Assembly (NCBI RefSeq): GCF_030704205.1
Contig: NZ_CP131913.1
Location: 2,666,001 to 2,730,000 of the forward strand
Direction of reading: 5' to 3'
DNA length: 64,000 bases
Source: Halomonas alkalicola
Lineage (GTDB): Bacteria > Pseudomonadota > Gammaproteobacteria > Pseudomonadales > Halomonadaceae
Shown in pieces: positions 10,104 to 22,592 of this stretch. The notes below the pieces were generated by a model, which did no database searches, had not been told where the DNA came from, and saw only the letters and a program-made list of their open reading frames with translations. Positions within the stretch are counted from its first letter, which is position 1; the number at the start of each line of letters is the position of its first letter. The position numbers and the translations under genes were made by a program.

Positions 10104-10661
10104 TCAGTCGTCGGCGCCCACCGCATCACGGGCGGCTTCCCAGGCCCGCTGAGCATTCTCGCGGGTGGTGTCCCAGGCGCGCTCGGCGCCCTCCTGGGTG
10201 GTCTGCCAGGCGCTCTCGGCGCCATCCTGGGTCTGCAGCCAGGCCTCACGGGAGCGCTCCCGGGCCCTGTCCCACCAGTCGTCGCTGTAGACCGGGTAGC
10301 CCTCGATCGCCTCGGCGCTGGCCTCGAGCATCACGCGGTGTTCGGTCTCGCCGTCGTCATCGTAATGGGTGATCAGGGTGAACTGGCCCGACTCGACGAT
10401 GAAGTCGCGCCCGCCGAGTCCCAGCACACTGCCGCTCTCGATTACCAGGGCGGTCACCTGCATCGCCTCGTCGAAGAGGATGTCCTCGACCTCGCCGACG
10501 CGCTCGTGGGGGTCGCTGGTCAGGTAGACATCGGCGTCGAGGATGTCCTCGGCGGAGTAGAGGCCCTGGGGCTCGTAGGCCGGCTGGGCCTGGGCGCCCA
10601 GGGTGAGGCCGCCGGCCAGGGCGGCGATGGCGAGGGTCGGGGTGGACTTCTTCATGCTCAT
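10104..10661 (-). CDS. Secreted PRC-barrel domain protein with a Trp-spaced C-terminal repeat
   Basis: 185 residues. The ATG at 10661 is preceded by AAGGAG 5 nt away; a longer frame upstream lacks a ribosome site. A Sec signal peptide (MSMKKSTPTLAIAALAGGLTLGAQA) precedes a PRC-barrel domain (GLYSAEDILDADVY to about residue 110), a fold common in envelope and photosynthetic reaction-centre proteins. The tail from about 120 repeats an 11-residue pattern with one Trp per unit (ESAWQTTQEGA, ERAWDTTRENA, QRAWEAARDAV), predicted amphipathic helix. It is probably periplasmic. Function unknown. Confidence 0.85.
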   Translation of the reverse strand: MSMKKSTPTLAIAALAGGLTLGAQAQPAYEPQGLYSAEDILDADVYLTSDPHERVGEVEDILFDEAMQVTALVIESGSVLGLGGRDFIVESGQFTLITHYDDDGETEHRVMLEASAEAIEGYPVYSDDWWDRARERSREAWLQTQDGAESAWQTTQEGAERAWDTTRENAQRAWEAARDAVGADD

Positions 10662-10820
10662 GGTTCGCTCCTTGATCGTGCCATTTCCTTTGATCGATTC
10701 CCGATTCATGGCGTTACGCCCCCGCAGGGGCTGACTCTCACCCTAGCGCAGCCACCGTAATAATGGGTAATGAATGGTTTTCTAATGTTATGTGACCCTC
10801 TCGACAGGGCCCCACCCCCC

Positions 10821-10850
10821 GTGACGTTGCCCGCCTCGGGGCGTTATAAT
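10821..10850 (+). promoter_or_regulatory. Sigma-70 promoter of guaBA
   Basis: A perfect TATAAT (10845-10850) with a -35-like GTGACG (10821-10826) and 18-bp spacer lies about 57 bp before the guaB start. No riboswitch-like structure was apparent in the short leader. Confidence 0.7.
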
Positions 10851-10856
10851 GGTTGA

Positions 10857-12377
<1,521 letters not shown>

Positions 12378-12386
12378 GGACCAGAC

Positions 12387-13964
12387 ATGACCGACATTCA
12401 CGCCCACAAGATCCTGATCCTCGACTTCGGCTCCCAGTACACCCAGCTGATCGCCCGCCGCGTGCGCGAGATCGGCGTCTACTCCGAGATCCGCGCCTTC
12501 GACATCACCGAGGCCGAGATCCGCGAGTACGCCCCCAACGGCATCATCCTGGCCGGCGGCCCGGAGTCGGTCACCGAGCTGGGCTCGCCCCGGGCGCCCC
12601 AGTGCGTGTTCGAGATGGGTCTGCCGGTGCTGGGCATCTGCTACGGCATGCAGACCATGGCCGAGCAGCTCGGCGGCGCCGTGGAAGGCTCCAACGTCCG
12701 CGAATTCGGCTACGCCCAGATCCGCATCGACGAGCCGACCGCGCTGTTCCGCGACATCGCCGACCACATCGACCACGACACAGGCAAGAGCCTGCTCGAC
12801 GTCTGGATGAGCCACGGCGACAAGGTGGCCCGGGTGCCGGCCGAGTTCACCGTGACCGCCTCTACCCCGAGCTGCCCCATCGCCGCCATGGCCTGGGAGG
12901 AGAAGCGCTTCTATGGCGTGCAGTTCCACCCCGAGGTGACCCACACCCTGCAGGGCCAGCGCATTCTCGAGCACTTCGTGGTCGAGATCTGCCAGGCCGA
13001 GTGCAACTGGACCCCGGCCCAGATCATCGAGGACCAGATCGAGCGCGTGCGCGCCCAGGTGGGCGACCGCCACGTGCTGCTCGGCCTCTCCGGCGGCGTC
13101 GACTCCTCGGTGGTGGCGGCCCTGCTGCACAAGGCGATCGGCGACCAGCTCACCTGCGTCTTCGTCGACAACGGCCTGCTGCGCAAGGCCGAGGGCGACC
13201 AGGTGATGGAGACCTTCGCCCGCCACATGGGCGTGAAGGTGATCCGCGTCGACGCCGAGGAGCAGTTCCTCTCGCGGCTCGAGGGCGAGGCGGACCCCGA
13301 GGCCAAGCGCAAGATCATCGGCAACACCTTCATCGTCGTCTTCGACGCCGAGGCGGCCAAGATCGAGGGCGTGGACTTCCTGGCCCAGGGCACCATCTAC
13401 CCGGATGTGATCGAGTCCGCCGCCGCCAAGACCGGCAAGGCGCACGTGATCAAGTCCCACCACAACGTGGGCGGCCTGCCGGAGACCATGAAGCTCAAGC
13501 TGGTGGAGCCGCTGCGCGAGCTGTTCAAGGACGAGGTGCGCAAGCTCGGTCTCGAGCTCGGCCTGCCCTACGACATGGTCTACCGCCACCCCTTCCCGGG
13601 GCCGGGCCTGGGCGTGCGCATCCTCGGCGAGGTGAAGAAGGAGTACGCGGACATCCTGCGCGAGGCCGACGCCATCTTCATCGAGGAGCTGCACAAGGCG
13701 GACTGGTACCACAAGACCAGCCAGGCGTTCGCCGTCTTCCTGCCGGTGAAGTCCGTCGGCGTGGTGGGCGACGCCCGCCGCTATGAGTGGGTCATCGCCC
13801 TGCGCGCCGTGGAGACCATCGACTTCATGACCGCCCGCTGGGCCCACCTGCCCTACGAGCTGCTGGAAACGGTCTCCAACCGCATCATCAACGAGATCAG
13901 CGGCGTCTCCCGCGTCACCTACGACGTCTCGAGCAAGCCGCCGGCCACCATCGAGTGGGAGTGA
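12387..13964 (+). CDS. guaA: GMP synthase (glutamine-hydrolysing)
   Basis: Aminates XMP to GMP with glutamine and ATP. 525 residues in three parts: a class I glutamine amidotransferase domain (nucleophile Cys in GICYGMQTM, His-Glu in FHPEVTHT), an ATP-pyrophosphatase domain (P-loop LSGGVDSSV) and a C-terminal dimerisation domain ending TIEWE. It is the second gene of the guaBA operon. The sequence turns AT-rich immediately after its stop codon, and the defence island begins there; guaA 3' ends are well-known integration sites for genomic islands. Confidence 0.98.
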   Translation: MTDIHAHKILILDFGSQYTQLIARRVREIGVYSEIRAFDITEAEIREYAPNGIILAGGPESVTELGSPRAPQCVFEMGLPVLGICYGMQTMAEQLGGAVEGSNVREFGYAQIRIDEPTALFRDIADHIDHDTGKSLLDVWMSHGDKVARVPAEFTVTASTPSCPIAAMAWEEKRFYGVQFHPEVTHTLQGQRILEHFVVEICQAECNWTPAQIIEDQIERVRAQVGDRHVLLGLSGGVDSSVVAALLHKAIGDQLTCVFVDNGLLRKAEGDQVMETFARHMGVKVIRVDAEEQFLSRLEGEADPEAKRKIIGNTFIVVFDAEAAKIEGVDFLAQGTIYPDVIESAAAKTGKAHVIKSHHNVGGLPETMKLKLVEPLRELFKDEVRKLGLELGLPYDMVYRHPFPGPGLGVRILGEVKKEYADILREADAIFIEELHKADWYHKTSQAFAVFLPVKSVGVVGDARRYEWVIALRAVETIDFMTARWAHLPYELLETVSNRIINEISGVSRVTYDVSSKPPATIEWE

Positions 13965-14005
13965 ACGTCGTATAAGATTTGAAAGTTAGTCATTGTTAAT
14001 AAATG

Positions 14006-14026
14006 GCATGCGGTTTAACCGCATGC
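14006..14026. promoter_or_regulatory. Perfect palindrome between guaA and the methyltransferase gene
   Basis: Two 10-bp arms (GCATGCGGTT and AACCGCATGC) around a single central T, 42 bp after guaA and 70 bp before the methyltransferase start. There is no T-run, so a terminator is unlikely. Size and position suit an operator for a dimeric repressor or a methyltransferase that regulates its own gene. Confidence 0.5.
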
Positions 14027-14474
14027 TATGCTCTATGCATCGATGAATTGATCCGCTTGAGTAATAAAGAAGAAAGTGCGGGGTATGTCAAATTAATGAA
14101 ATTTATTGATCTTTTCGCAGGGCTTGGTGGTTTTCACCAGGCGTTAAAGCAGCGTGGAGCAGAGTGTGTTTTTGCATCCGAGCTTAATGCGCATCTATCG
14201 GGCCTGTACGAAAAGAACTTCGGATTTCAGCCGAGTGGCGATATTCGTGAGGTGAACCTTTCTTCTATCCCAGATCATGATTTCTTGTGCGCTGGTTTTC
14301 CCTGTCAGCCGTTCTCTAAGGCTGGAGGTCAAAAGGGACTGGAGTGTCCGCAAGGGGGGAATCTCTTTGACTACGTTGTCGAAATCCTGGAGCTAAAGAA
14401 ACCGCGTTATTTTATCATAGAGAACGTTCCCAATCTGATTAATCATAATGGCGGAGCGACGTGGAAAACTATAT

Positions 14475-16161
14475 CCTGAATCCGTGAAGCCGGCGCCGAC
14501 ACTTTCCCTATCACCGCCAGCGAGCACTTTTTGATCATTCGCCCCGTGCAAGTTGGCTTTCGCAAGCCCGTTATTGCCAAAACCCACCGTGCTGATCGGT
14601 GCTGACGGCCCGTTTTGTCATGCCTTTCCACCCGCCAGGCACGACATATCTGGCGATCGCGTGTCGCCTGGAACTGCTTGTGGATAGAGTGTCGCCGATT
14701 GACGGTCAGCATGGCGTTCCTCGTGGATAACGCAGTCGGCTCCGCAGCGTCTTGAGCACCGTCATGCGCCCGATGTCCTGCCCGAAGTCGAGGATGATCT
14801 GCCGCGCCTTGTGAATCACGAGCGCCGCACGATGCACCAGCTCTTGTAGCACGGTGCGGATCCGGCGCCGCTTAGCGGGATGGCGCACCGGGCTCAGCTC
14901 GCCGGTCATGCCCAGCTGCCCCATCAGCCGCAGGATGTTGTAGGCCAGCTGGGCGAGGTGCAGGATCAGATCGTTGGTGGCGAACTTGCCCGACGGCAGC
15001 CGCTCCAGGTCGAGATCGGTCTTGATCTCACTGTGGAATTGCTCGTGGGTGGCATGCGCCTGGTAGCGTTTGATCACCGCCTCCGGCGCCTCGTCCAGGC
15101 TGGTCCACCAGCCTTCCAACTCATAGTCCGGTTCGAGCAGCAACTGGCCATCGCGATCGGCGGTGCGCTCTACCAGGCGCATCACGCGTTGGACGACGTA
15201 TTCGGTCTTGTTGTCGTCGTGGATCGAGACGGTCTGCGGCCACAGCGCCTGGCGCTTGCCAGGACGCAGCTCTTCCCAGTAGTCCGCCGCCACAGCCAAC
15301 CAGGTATCCTGATCCGCCGTGGCCGAGCCGCGCGGGTTCCATTTGACGACATATAGTCGAGCCGGCGCCCCTCGTCGGCAAAGACCTGGCGTTGCTGTTC
15401 GAGAAGCGCCAGGTGCGCCTGGCTGTCGAAGCCGCTGTCCTCGCGTAACAGGATCGGTTGCTTGGTCAGGCCTTGGGCGCGAGGCAGTACCCGCTCCAGG
15501 AAGGCGTTGCTCTCCTTCATGGTGTGCTGCTTGCCAGGCCGCAGTTCCAGACCCAGGCACCACCCTTCGTTGCCCAGATAGGCGGCGATCGGGGTGTAGC
15601 CATCGACCTTCTGGTAGGTCCGCGAGACGCCTTCCTTCTTCGAGTTGCTGTTGTCCATGACGAAGGTGTCGATGTCCAGGCAGACGTGCGTCGTCTCGGC
15701 GGTGATCGGTGCTTCGATCAGTGACAGCAGGGTCGTGGACCAGGTGGCGGTGCGCGCCTGCAGGTCGTTGGCGGCAAGTTTCTCCAGCCGCTGTCGCAAC
15801 GTCGCCGCGCTCGGCACCTTCTGCAGGGTCAGCAGTTGTTGGAAGGGCTTGTCGCGGCGGAAGTTCTCGACAGCGTCATAGTCGCTCATGCCCAGACACA
15901 GCAGGCCCAGGTAGCTCTTGATCACGTCACTGGTGCGCATGCCCAGCGTGGTGGGGAAGCGGCCGTCGATGCTGTCGACGCCAGCGATCTCGAAGCATTG
16001 CCCGATGATGGACAGCCCGGCGTGGCTGGTGAGGGTGCGGCGACTGGCGCGGAACTTTATGTTGGGCATGGCACTGTCTGGGTGAATGGCGATAATGGCT
16101 ATATTGCCATGCAGGTCAGTGGGTTAGAAGTGCTTCCGGGGGCCAGTCTCACGGATTCAGG
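14475..16161 (-). mobile_element. IS1380-family insertion sequence (copy 1)
   Basis: A 1687-bp element inside the methyltransferase gene. Both ends carry the inverted repeat CCTGAATCCGTGA (14475-14487 and its complement ending at 16161), and TATAT is duplicated on each side (14470-14474, 16162-16166). Size, ends and transposase fit the IS1380 family. The element is GC-rich like the host chromosome, unlike the AT-richer gene it interrupts. It is oriented opposite to the defence genes. Confidence 0.93.
14706..16069 (-). pseudogene. IS1380-family transposase, frameshifted
   Basis: The N-terminal part starts MPNIKFRASRRTLTSHAGLS and contains the DDE-fold segment CLDIDTFVMDNSNSKKEG and LREDSGFDSQAHL. 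The frame changes near 15350 (around RRLDY), and the C-terminal part resumes VKWNPRGSATADQDTW and ends at 14706 with SRLRYPRGTPC. Together they cover a full-length transposase of about 455 residues. The frameshift suggests this copy is no longer autonomous, unless recoding occurs. Confidence 0.88.
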
Positions 16162-17088
16162 TATATGTGAAAAGCTGCGAAAAGATTATGATATATCCTT
16201 CGCAAAGTTATCTCCGCATATGTTCGGCATTCCGCAAAAGCGCGAGCGTGCTTTTATCGTCGGTGACAGGCTGGGGCTGGATGGTTTCGATTGGAAGATA
16301 CCGAAAGAATTGCCAGAGACTTCCATTCACTCGATCATCGATGATAACCCTGAAGATGCGCATGTATTGACTGATAACCACATCAACTATCTAGAAGCCT
16401 GGCAGGAGTTTGTTTCCGCTTTCCCAAAAGATGAGGAGTTGCCTACATTTCCAATATGGGCGATGGAGTTTGGTGCTGATTACCCGCTTGATGGTCTGAC
16501 GCCTCATAAGCGCAGTTATGAAGGGCTCGGGGGGTTTAAAGGTGCATTCGGCGAACCGCTTAAAGGTCTTTCTCCTGAAGCGGTTAAAGGTGCCCTTCCC
16601 GGTTACGCCAGAACCGAGCTCGATAAATTTCCTGACTGGAAGATAGACTTCATACAGAAAAATCGCAATTTCTATGAGCAACATCAGAAGCTAATTGATG
16701 GCTGGGTACATAAGATTAAAGGGTTTCCTCCAAGCTTTCAAAAGCTTGAATGGAACTGCAAAGGCAGTGAACGCAATATCTGGAAACATTTGCTTCAGTT
16801 TCGTGCTAGCGGTATACGCGTGAAGAAAGCCGACACAGCCCCGTCTTTAATTGCGATGACTACCAGTCAAGTGCCGGTCATCACATGGCAGAGTCGCTAC
16901 ATGACGATACGTGAATGTAGTCGATTGCAAAGTATGGGTAAACTTGAACATCTGCCAGGCTCAAAGAGTGGAGCATACAAGGCATTTGGCAATGCGGTGA
17001 ATGTAGATGTGGTTTTACACATCTATGATGCCTTGGTCAATCGAGCGAACCTTCAGGTGTCAGAGACTTTATCAATAGCGGAGGCGTG

Positions 17089-18665
17089 ATGGCAAAGGTC
17101 AGCTCTGTTAATATTCGGCCTGGTGTCAATGTTCTATCTGTACTTCCTCATCTGAATTATAAGTCTTGGTTCGCGCTGGCAGAATTTGTTGATAACTCGA
17201 TTCAGAGTAGCGTCGCTAAAAGGTCGAGGCTCGAAGCCGTAGATGGAGTTGATTATAAGCTCCGCGTCGACATCGAGTTTGATGCCCCAAATAATACGAT
17301 TGTTGTTAGGGATAATGCTGCTGGAATTTCATCGGAAGATTATCATAGGGCTTTTCGTCCGGCTGAGATACCACCAGATGCGTCAGGTTTGTCTGAGTTT
17401 GGTATGGGAATGAAGAGCGCTGCATGTTGGTTTTCTCCGAATTGGAGCGTTCGATCAAGTGCGCTAGGAGAGAGTGAGGAGCGCACAGTAATATTTAATA
17501 TCGATGAGATCGTTAACGACAGCATAGAAGAGCTAAACGTGTTGTCCATGAAGGTTTCTGAAGATAAGCACTATACAGTGGTTCGGCTTGAAAATATTCG
17601 ACGATTTCCACGCGAAAAAAAACAATTCAGAAGATTAAAGAGCATCTTTCTAGTATTTATCGAGTCTATATTCGAGAGGGTTTTCTGGTTCTCTATGTTG
17701 ATGGTCAAAAGCTAGCCTATGAAGCTCCGTCAATCCTAAAGGCACCTAGCTATCGCGACCCCGATGGGGAGGCCGTAGAATGGAAAAAAGAAATCAATAT
17801 CGATCTCGGTGACGGAAAATCGGCATCAGGATTTGTGGCGATCCGGGAGATAGCCAGCACGCGGTTTGCTGGGCTAGCGCTGTTTCGACGAAAGCGCCTC
17901 ATCATGGGAAGTGCCGATGAGGCCTATCGGCCTGAAGAAATATTTGGGCGATCAAATACCTATTCCTATCAAAGAATATTTGGGGAAATTCACCTTAAAG
18001 GCTTCTTTGTCTCTCACACCAAGGATGGGATCAAGTGGGAAGAGAGCGAAGACGAGTTTCTGCGTAAGCTTAGGAAAGCCTTATCAGAACACGACTTTCC
18101 TCTTCTACAGCAGGCACGAGAACACCGCACCAAGGCTAGCGTTAAATCTACGCGAAAAGATGCTGCCATTGCTTTGAGCACGACTGCATCGAGCCTTCAA
18201 GGCGCCACGTTGTCGCCGGGAGTATCCAGTAGAGATCCGCATCTCGAACCTGCCGTTGTGGGCGACGGTGCACCACCACGATATGATGCCTTGGCTGATA
18301 TTGGTAGCTCTGAAAAGGAGCAGGCGCAGTTCAAGCTTCACTTCCGTAGTGAAACATGGATTATCACTATTGAGCTCTCATATGTGGATGATGAGGCCGA
18401 CTGGCTGACCATTTGCGATCGACCTTCTATCACCGATCCAGAACCTCGGCAGGTCACTGTACGCGTAGCAATGCTTCATCCATTCATGGCGCAGTTCCCG
18501 ACAATGGATTCGGAGAGTTTTACGGCCATACTTAATATTGCAGCGGCTATGGCGCTTGCCGAAGTGGTTGCTGCTGAGCTTGCAGATAAAAAACCTGCCG
18601 CAGTGCGCCGCTACACCAATGAGATTTTGAAGAACCAGATGTCCAAGAGAATAATCAATGACTGA
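17089..18665 (+). pseudogene. MutL/MORC-like GHKL ATPase of the Mza-type operon, frameshift at A8
   Basis: The N-terminal part carries the GHKL ATP-binding boxes: N-box FVDNSIQSS, VVRDNAAGIS and SEFGMGMKSA. ATPases of this type were described beside restriction enzymes as relatives of MutL and eukaryotic MORC. The frame breaks at eight A residues (17615-17622). Adding one A, or a -1 slip on A-AAA-AAA, joins PREKK to TIQKIKEHLSSIYRVYIREG and the remaining 345 residues, which end at 18665 with a C-terminal domain without recognisable catalytic motifs. Restored length is about 525 residues. It overlaps the Z1 gene by 8 bp. It may be inactivated, phase-variable or recoded; sequence alone cannot tell. 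Confidence 0.85.
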
Positions 18666-19576
18666 AAAAAAAAGTATTATTAACGTCGCGCTGGCGGCGG
18701 CTTCAAACGAGGGGCGGTGGACGCCAGTACAGGGGCGTTCGTTCACAGAAATGCTAAACTCTAATGAAGCGCTATCCTACGAAGAGAGGGATAGGCTCAC
18801 AGCAGAGACGGCCTCGATTTTAAGTGAATGCGCCGACCCCAAGAAGTTAGAAGGTCAAAATACTGGCTTGGTGATCGGGTATGTTCAAAGCGGAAAGACT
18901 CTTTCATTTACCAGCCTTGCAGCGCTAGCGCGTGACAATCAATACCGCCTCATCATCTTGCTGGCAGGCACGACGAATAACTTGGTCGAACAGTCCTATA
19001 CACGCCTGAAAGATGATCTGGATGTCGAAGGTACGCGAGAGTGGAAGCTGTTTTCTACTCAACAGATGGGTTTTCAGCAAAGCGAGCTTGATCGTGTAAA
19101 CATGGAGCTTGCAAAGTGGCGGCGGGGGAATTCTCGAGCCCGCACAATCCTGATTGTCTCTATGAAGCAGCACCAACATATCGATAATCTTGTTGCGCTA
19201 CTTTCGGAGATAGACTTGTCCGATGTGCCGGCGCTTATCATCGATGATGAGGGTGATCAAGCAGGGATAAATACGAAGGCCAAGCAAGACGAGGAGAGTA
19301 CGACATACTCGCGGATCGTCGGACTCCGGCGTTTATTTCCCCACCATAGCTATCTACTCTATACTGCTACGCCGCAGGCGCCGCTCTTGATCAGCCGGAT
19401 TGATACACTATCACCTGACTTCGGGCGCGTCCTGACCCCTGGCAGCAATTATGTGGGTGGGCAGGAGTTTTTCGTCGAAGGTGTGGGTAAATACATTGAG
19501 CCCATTCCTCCTGGCGATGTGCCGGATAAGAACGACCCGCCTCATAGACCTCCAAAAAGCCTGCTTGCCGCATTAC

Positions 19577-21297
19577 CCCGCCTTATTCATGAGACCGGCC
19601 TGAAAACGAAGATAGCGGATGGTATCCTCTTGAAAATTCAGTGTGTTCCGCCAAGAACCTGATCCAAGGGAGCCATCCGCTATGGGTGAAAGCCTATCCA
19701 CCTGGACGCCCTCGTGCAACGGCTCTGTCCGTGTCGAGCTGAGCGGCCACCGCACCACCAGCGACAGCGGCGCTTTGTTGCTGCGTGAAGCCCTCGACAA
19801 CAGCGGCGTGATTGAGGCGCTCGAAGACAACCTGGTCGATCCGGTCACCCGCTGCGTATCCGCCACTCCCTGGCCAGTCAGCTACGCACCCTGGTGCTGC
19901 AGCGCGCGATGGGCTGGATCGATCTCAGCGATACCGACACGCTGCGCCGTGACCCGCTCTGGCAGTTGGCCTGTAGCGACGCGCGCGGGACGACGCCATT
20001 GGCGCAGGACCGGCCGTCTCAAGCCACGCTGTCGCGGCTGCTGACCTGCCTCGGCCGCAACGACAACATCGATGCCGTGCACGAAGGCCTGCTGCGGCTG
20101 GTGCTCTGGCGCCTGACCTCGCTGAAGAACGGCGAGCGCCCCAAGCAGCTGACGCTGGACATCGACGGCCTGCCGATCGAGGTCCACGGTCACCAAGGTG
20201 GCTCGGCCTACCATGGCCTTTACGGTACCCGCATCTACTCGCCGCTGGTCGCCTCGCTGGCCGAAACAGGCGACATGGTCGGTGGCCTGCTACGCGAGGG
20301 CAACGCCGGCCCGGCTGAGAATGCCGATACATGGATCCCCCATCTGGACGCGCGGCTCAACGAGAGCACTGGCGCCCAGGTTCGGGTGCGCATCGATGCC
20401 GGATTCACCGACAACGACACGCTGGAGGCGCTGGAAGAGCGCGACATCGAGTATCTGGGCCGGTTACGCAGCCACAAGGGCCTGCAAAAATTGGCGGCGC
20501 CCTACCTGAAGCGGCCCCGCGGCCGACCGCCTGAACAGCCTCGAGAATGGTGCCATGACCTTGAGTACCAAGCCGGTTCCTGGCCGGCACCACGGCGCGT
20601 CGTGCTGGTCGTGCAGGAGCGCCCCGATGACCTGCTGCTGCATGCCTTCTTCCTGGTCACCAACCTCAGCAAGTTCGACTGGCCGCCAGAGAAGGTCCTA
20701 GCACTCTATCGCAAGCGCGGCAGCGCCGAGGCGCACATGGGCGAAGTGAAGTCGGCGCTCGACGTGCACCTCTCGTCGACCGATCGCGGCGCCTCCACCG
20801 TTCAGGACGTGATGGCGCGCAACGAGGTGAGCTTGCTGCTCAGTCTCTCTCTACGCCTACCAGGTCCTGCATGGCCTGCGCTGCCTCCTGGAGCGGCAAA
20901 CCCGACAAGGCTGGAGCCTGAGCCGGATGCGCGAGCAGGTGCTCAAGGTCGCCGCCACGCTGAGGCTGCACGCTCGGCGAATCACCGTTCATCTGGGTGC
21001 CGCCGCCGACAAGTGGTGGCCGACGCTGCTGAAGGGGCTACCGAAGCTGACCGCACTGAGCTGACGCTCCTGCGAGACCACCACAGCATCAGAAAGCGAG
21101 CGACCGGAGCGGCGGTCGGCGATCACGGCTGCTTGGACGGCCGCCATTGATTCCAAAGAGCTATAAGTAAGTAGGAAAAGGGCTGCGTTCTGGCATTACT
21201 CAACAGCCACTCGCGCTGAAGAGGCGAATCCTGATAAGCAATGCCAACAGCCAGTACCTTCAGACCGCTCAATCAGCGCCCTCGTGAATAAGGCGGG
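19577..21297 (+). mobile_element. IS1380-family insertion sequence (copy 2, different from copy 1)
   Basis: A 1721-bp element in the Z1 gene. Inverted ends CCCGCCTTATTCA lie at 19577-19589 and, complemented, end at 21297; ATTAC is duplicated at 19572-19576 and 21298-21302. Its ends and transposase differ clearly from those of the element at 14.5-16.2 kb, so these are two independent insertions rather than one duplicated element. Confidence 0.93.
19682..21064 (+). pseudogene. IS1380-family transposase with two frameshifts
   Basis: It begins MGESLSTWTPSCNGSVRVEL, followed by a frame change near 19860 (DPVTR to RIRHSLASQL). The long middle section has LTLDIDGLPIEVHGHQGG (catalytic Asp strand), VRIDAGFTDNDTLEAL and YRKRGSAEAHMGEVKSALD (catalytic Glu). 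A second shift near 20850 at CTCAGTCTCTCTCTACG, where a CT repeat is expanded, precedes the tail AYQVLHGLRCLLERQ ending at 21064. The copy is degenerate. Confidence 0.88.
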
Positions 21298-22592
21298 ATT
21301 ACGGGACTATTTTATAGGCGTTGCCATCGGACTGCTAGAAGAGGATGACCATAAAGGGCGTAATCGCTCGATGATGATCCACCCCGCTGTGCCTAAGGAT
21401 GAACATCTGATGTTCGCACGATGGGTTAAACAGACGAAACAGAACTGGTCGATCATCCTTCAGGATGAACGCCACGAAAGTTATTCCGAGCTGGTTGAAG
21501 AGTTCAAGGGGTCTGCTCTAGAGATTTTTAAAACTTACGTCACAAATTATACATTTGATGACGTGCTTTCGGTGTTGTTCGATGCCGTTGAGGAAACGGC
21601 GGTTGTCGAACTCAATACCCGTGAGAAGAATCGGATTCCTAGCGTTGACTGGAAGGGTGAATATAGCTGGATTCTGGTTGGTGGTATTGGGCTGGATCGT
21701 GGATTTACGGTCGAAGGGCTTACTGTAAGCTATATGCCGCGTTCGACTGGCGTAGGTAACGCCGACAATATTCAACAGCGAGCACGGTTCTTCGGGTACA
21801 AAAAAGGCTATCTTGGCCTGTGCAGAATTTATCTAACATCAGAGAATATTGATGCGTTCACTGACTATGTGACACATGAGGAGTCCATTCGCCGATCAAT
21901 TCGCCACCATCTTGAGGGCGGAAAAACCTTAAAGGAATGGCGCCGAACCTATTTTCTTGATCAAAGCCTCAAGCCCACACGAAGTTCCGTCATACTTTTG
22001 GAAATGTATCAGTCAAAGGGGCGTGGTGGCTGGATTATTCCCGACCATCCTTTCGAGGACTCGGAGATTGTTTCAGAAAACCGAGAAGTAGTAGACGATA
22101 TCATCGCCAGCTTTGAATTGGGAAGCTATTCTGAAGAGGGCTGGAATGCTAAGCAGGTAGTGCCGAAATTTAGCGGCGGTATCAGACTGGCTGACCTGCT
22201 CCAGAAGATAGGCCAGCTTCGCTACAAGTGGCCTGACGACAATTTACAGCATTCGGCCCTCATGCTCGGCCTTGAGCGTTTAGCAAGCGAAGAGCCAGAT
22301 ATGCAGTGCTGTTTTTACGCCCTGTCTGGGCCGTGGTCTGGTGTCGATGCTGTCCGTACCCTTAGTGATAAGGTGCCGCCAAAAATCAAGAACCTGTTCC
22401 AGGGCAAGAACGCCAAAACGAACTACCCCGGTGCCAGAGCACTGGTTTCTGAAGAGACGATAACCTTTCAAGTTCACCGTTACGATGTTCAAGCATCGGA
22501 TAAAAAGCGGACGATCATGGACGTGCCAATACTTGCCGTTTATGTTCCCGATCATCTAATGGAGCGGGTTTGGGTCGAGAGGCAGGTCTGAC

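Larger units (their letters stand above)
14096..17089 (+). pseudogene. C5-cytosine DNA methyltransferase of an Mza-type defence operon, split by IS1380
   Basis: Motifs lie on both sides of the insertion. Before it are motif I (DLFAGLGGFHQAL), the catalytic Cys of motif IV (GFPCQPFSKAG) and motif VI (ENVPNL). After it are motif VIII (IPQKRERAFIVG), a recognition domain, motif IX (RECSRLQSM) and motif X (AFGNAVNVDV). Joining base 14474 to 16167, which removes the element plus one TATAT target copy, gives a continuous 433-residue enzyme reading GATWKTICEKLRKDYD at the join. As it stands the gene is disrupted. The ATG at 14096 (MKFIDLFAGLGG) has no strong ribosome site; an earlier start near 14057 is possible. 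The stop overlaps the ATPase start (TGATG). Confidence 0.9.
18658..22591 (+). pseudogene. Z1-domain superfamily II helicase of the Mza-type operon, split by IS1380
   Basis: The 5' part (18658-19576) has Walker A GYVQSGKTLSFTSL, the DEAD-like LIIDDEGDQAG and YTATPQAPLLISRIDTL. The 3' part (21303-22591) has the helicase VI region STGVGNADNIQQRARFFGYKKGY typical of Z1 proteins. Joining 19576 to 21303 (element and one ATTAC removed) gives an uninterrupted 735-residue frame reading SLLAALRDYFIGVAIGLLE across the site. Z1 ATPases are thought to translocate DNA for the associated nuclease. Disrupted as sequenced. It is followed one base later by the DUF4420 gene. Confidence 0.9.
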
